A stretch of DNA of 64,000 bases, taken from the NCBI GenBank assembly GCA_020161575.1, contig JAIUNR010000001.1, positions 372,001 through 436,000 on the forward strand, written 5' to 3'. The notes below the pieces were generated by a model. That model was not told the DNA's origin. It made no database searches and was given only the letters and a program-made list of their open reading frames with translations. Both the position numbers and the translations under genes were made by a program. Shown piece after piece: positions 63,187-64,000 of the stretch. This DNA is from Pseudomonadota bacterium (GTDB taxonomy: Bacteria > Pseudomonadota > Alphaproteobacteria > Rhizobiales > Beijerinckiaceae). The first letter of the stretch is position 1, and the number at the start of each line of letters is the position of its first letter.

Positions 63187-63558
63187 ATGTCCATGAACGC
63201 AATCGGACAGCAGGACGAGCCGCTGATCTCCCGCGAGCGCCCCATCGATCTTGTTCATCTGGCGCGCCAGACCATGGGCGACAGGGCGCTTGAGGCGGAA
63301 ATCCTCCAGCTTTTCGTGGGGCAGGCGGCGAGTGTCCTTGCCCGTCTCCAGGCAGCGCAGGATGCGCGCGCGCGCGCTGATCTCGCGCATACGCTCAAGG
63401 GCTCTGCACGCGCGGTCGGCGCGTTTCGTCTCGCGGCGGCGGCACAATCCTGCGAGAATATGGTGGAGCAGTCAGGCTGGTCCGAGGCCCTTGCCGGGCT
63501 GGAAGCGGCCACGCATGAAGCCCTTGCGGCGATCGAGGGTTTTCGCCGCGCGGCTTGA
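63187..63558 (+). CDS. Histidine phosphotransfer (Hpt) domain protein
   Basis: 123 residues, mostly one Hpt four-helix bundle. The phospho-accepting His lies in [22 protein letters not shown], followed by [10 protein letters not shown]. The N-terminal [27 protein letters not shown] matches the family. Shuttles phosphate from a hybrid kinase to a response regulator. No kinase or regulator is encoded beside it, so it is an orphan. Alternative ATG at 63193. Confidence 0.85.
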   Translation: MSMNAIGQQDEPLISRERPIDLVHLARQTMGDRALEAEILQLFVGQAASVLARLQAAQDARARADLAHTLKGSARAVGAFRLAAAAQSCENMVEQSGWSEALAGLEAATHEALAAIEGFRRAA

Positions 63559-63644
63559 CGCGCCTCCCGCTCCTTTCGATTTTTTCTCGCCAAGCGCGCG
63601 CTGAAAGCGTATGGCCCCGCAAAGCGCTGTTTGCGGAGGAATTC

Positions 63645-63965
63645 ATGGCTGAAATCACTTTTGTCGCGCATGACGGAACCCGTCGCACGGTTCAGGGCGA
63701 GAATGGCTCGACCGTGATGGAGACGGCGATCCGTCATGGTGTTCCCGGCATCGACGCGGAATGCGGCGGCGCCTGCTCCTGCGCGACCTGCCATGTCTAT
63801 GTCGACGAGAGCTGGAGCGAGACGGTGGGGCGGCCCGGGCCGATGGAAGAGGACATGCTTGACTTCGCCCATGATGTCCGCCCCGCATCGCGGCTTTCCT
63901 GTCAGATCAAGGTGAGCGATGCGCTTGACGGTCTCGTTGTGCACACGCCGGCGCGTCAGGCCTGA
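63645..63965 (+). CDS. [2Fe-2S] ferredoxin (FdVI/adrenodoxin type)
   Basis: 106 residues. [53 protein letters not shown], so C-x5-C-x2-C and the final Cys in SRLSCQIK as cluster ligands. The sequence HVYVDESW and the [12 protein letters not shown] loop match the family that feeds electrons to P450 or to Fe-S assembly. Start by ATG after a GGAGGAATT site. A paralogue is at 46439 with a longer N-terminus. It is the last gene of the window. Confidence 0.92.
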   Translation: MAEITFVAHDGTRRTVQGENGSTVMETAIRHGVPGIDAECGGACSCATCHVYVDESWSETVGRPGPMEEDMLDFAHDVRPASRLSCQIKVSDALDGLVVHTPARQA

Positions 63966-64000
63966 TTTTTTCTCACACCCCTGTGAATTGAGGGTGACGA

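Overview
The window is about 62-64% G+C and almost fully coding. It reads as chromosome of an alphaproteobacterium of the order Hyphomicrobiales (Rhizobiales). The evidence is a circularly permuted two-piece tmRNA with tag peptide ANDNYAPVAQAA, the alpha-type SspB adaptor, an Omp25/31-like porin, a giant coiled-coil protein of the growth-pole-ring (GPR/RgsE) type, DUF4169, DUF2853 and DUF2065 proteins, and palindromic intergenic repeats of a style common in this order. I see no prophage, insertion sequence, CRISPR array or conjugation gene.

Layout. 1-6 kb: the end of an AsmA-like envelope protein, two small proteins (ribbon-helix-helix, DUF4169), a methyltransferase, fumarase C and a DUF1772 membrane protein. 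6-7.4 kb: sspB directly downstream of ssrA, so the tmRNA that tags stalled proteins sits beside the adaptor that hands them to ClpXP. 7.4-13.5 kb: thyA, a MazG-like pyrophosphatase and folA in overlapping array (thymidylate/folate), then hflK-hflC-DUF2065-degP (membrane and periplasmic protein quality control). 13.6-17 kb: serB, miaA and a PAS-GGDEF protein. 17-22.2 kb: ilvB and ilvN behind a leader-peptide attenuator, a LysE exporter, a TetR regulator and ilvC. 22.3-31 kb: an endonuclease/exonuclease/phosphatase-fold protein, a nitrate/taurine-type ABC transporter with an odd Bug-type binding protein inside the operon, pyridoxal kinase, a ComEA-like protein, PhzF, NUDIX and a lipoprotein. 31-34.5 kb: leuA behind a leucine-rich leader peptide, a ROK kinase and a PEGA lipoprotein. 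34.6-38.2 kb: tRNA-Lys(CTT), an outer-membrane beta-barrel, a polyprenyl glycosylphosphotransferase and a metallo-hydrolase.

38.4-48 kb is the most accessory-looking part: a complete TRAP transporter, a rhodanese, a molybdenum hydroxylase large subunit without its partner subunits, cytochrome c', a diheme cytochrome c, a HTH-cupin regulator, a [2Fe-2S] ferredoxin and a second, orphan TRAP binding protein. 48-50 kb: thiM-thiD under a TPP riboswitch, then a drug/metabolite exporter. 51-53.8 kb: a LpxH-like phosphoesterase with a GT4 glycosyltransferase, and an isolated CheZ. 54-58 kb: a four-gene Mla-type lipid transport operon with STAS fused to the permease. 58-64 kb: the 1560-residue GPR-like protein, divergent from an orphan Hpt protein, and a second [2Fe-2S] ferredoxin.

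Two amino-acid operons (ilvBN, leuA) carry translated leader peptides rich in the cognate amino acids, and ilvC is also present, so branched-chain amino-acid synthesis is a theme of the window. The best candidates for new biology are the molybdenum hydroxylase/cytochrome/TRAP locus, the GPR-like protein with its neighbouring Hpt, and the palindromic repeats at 57.97-58.10 kb.
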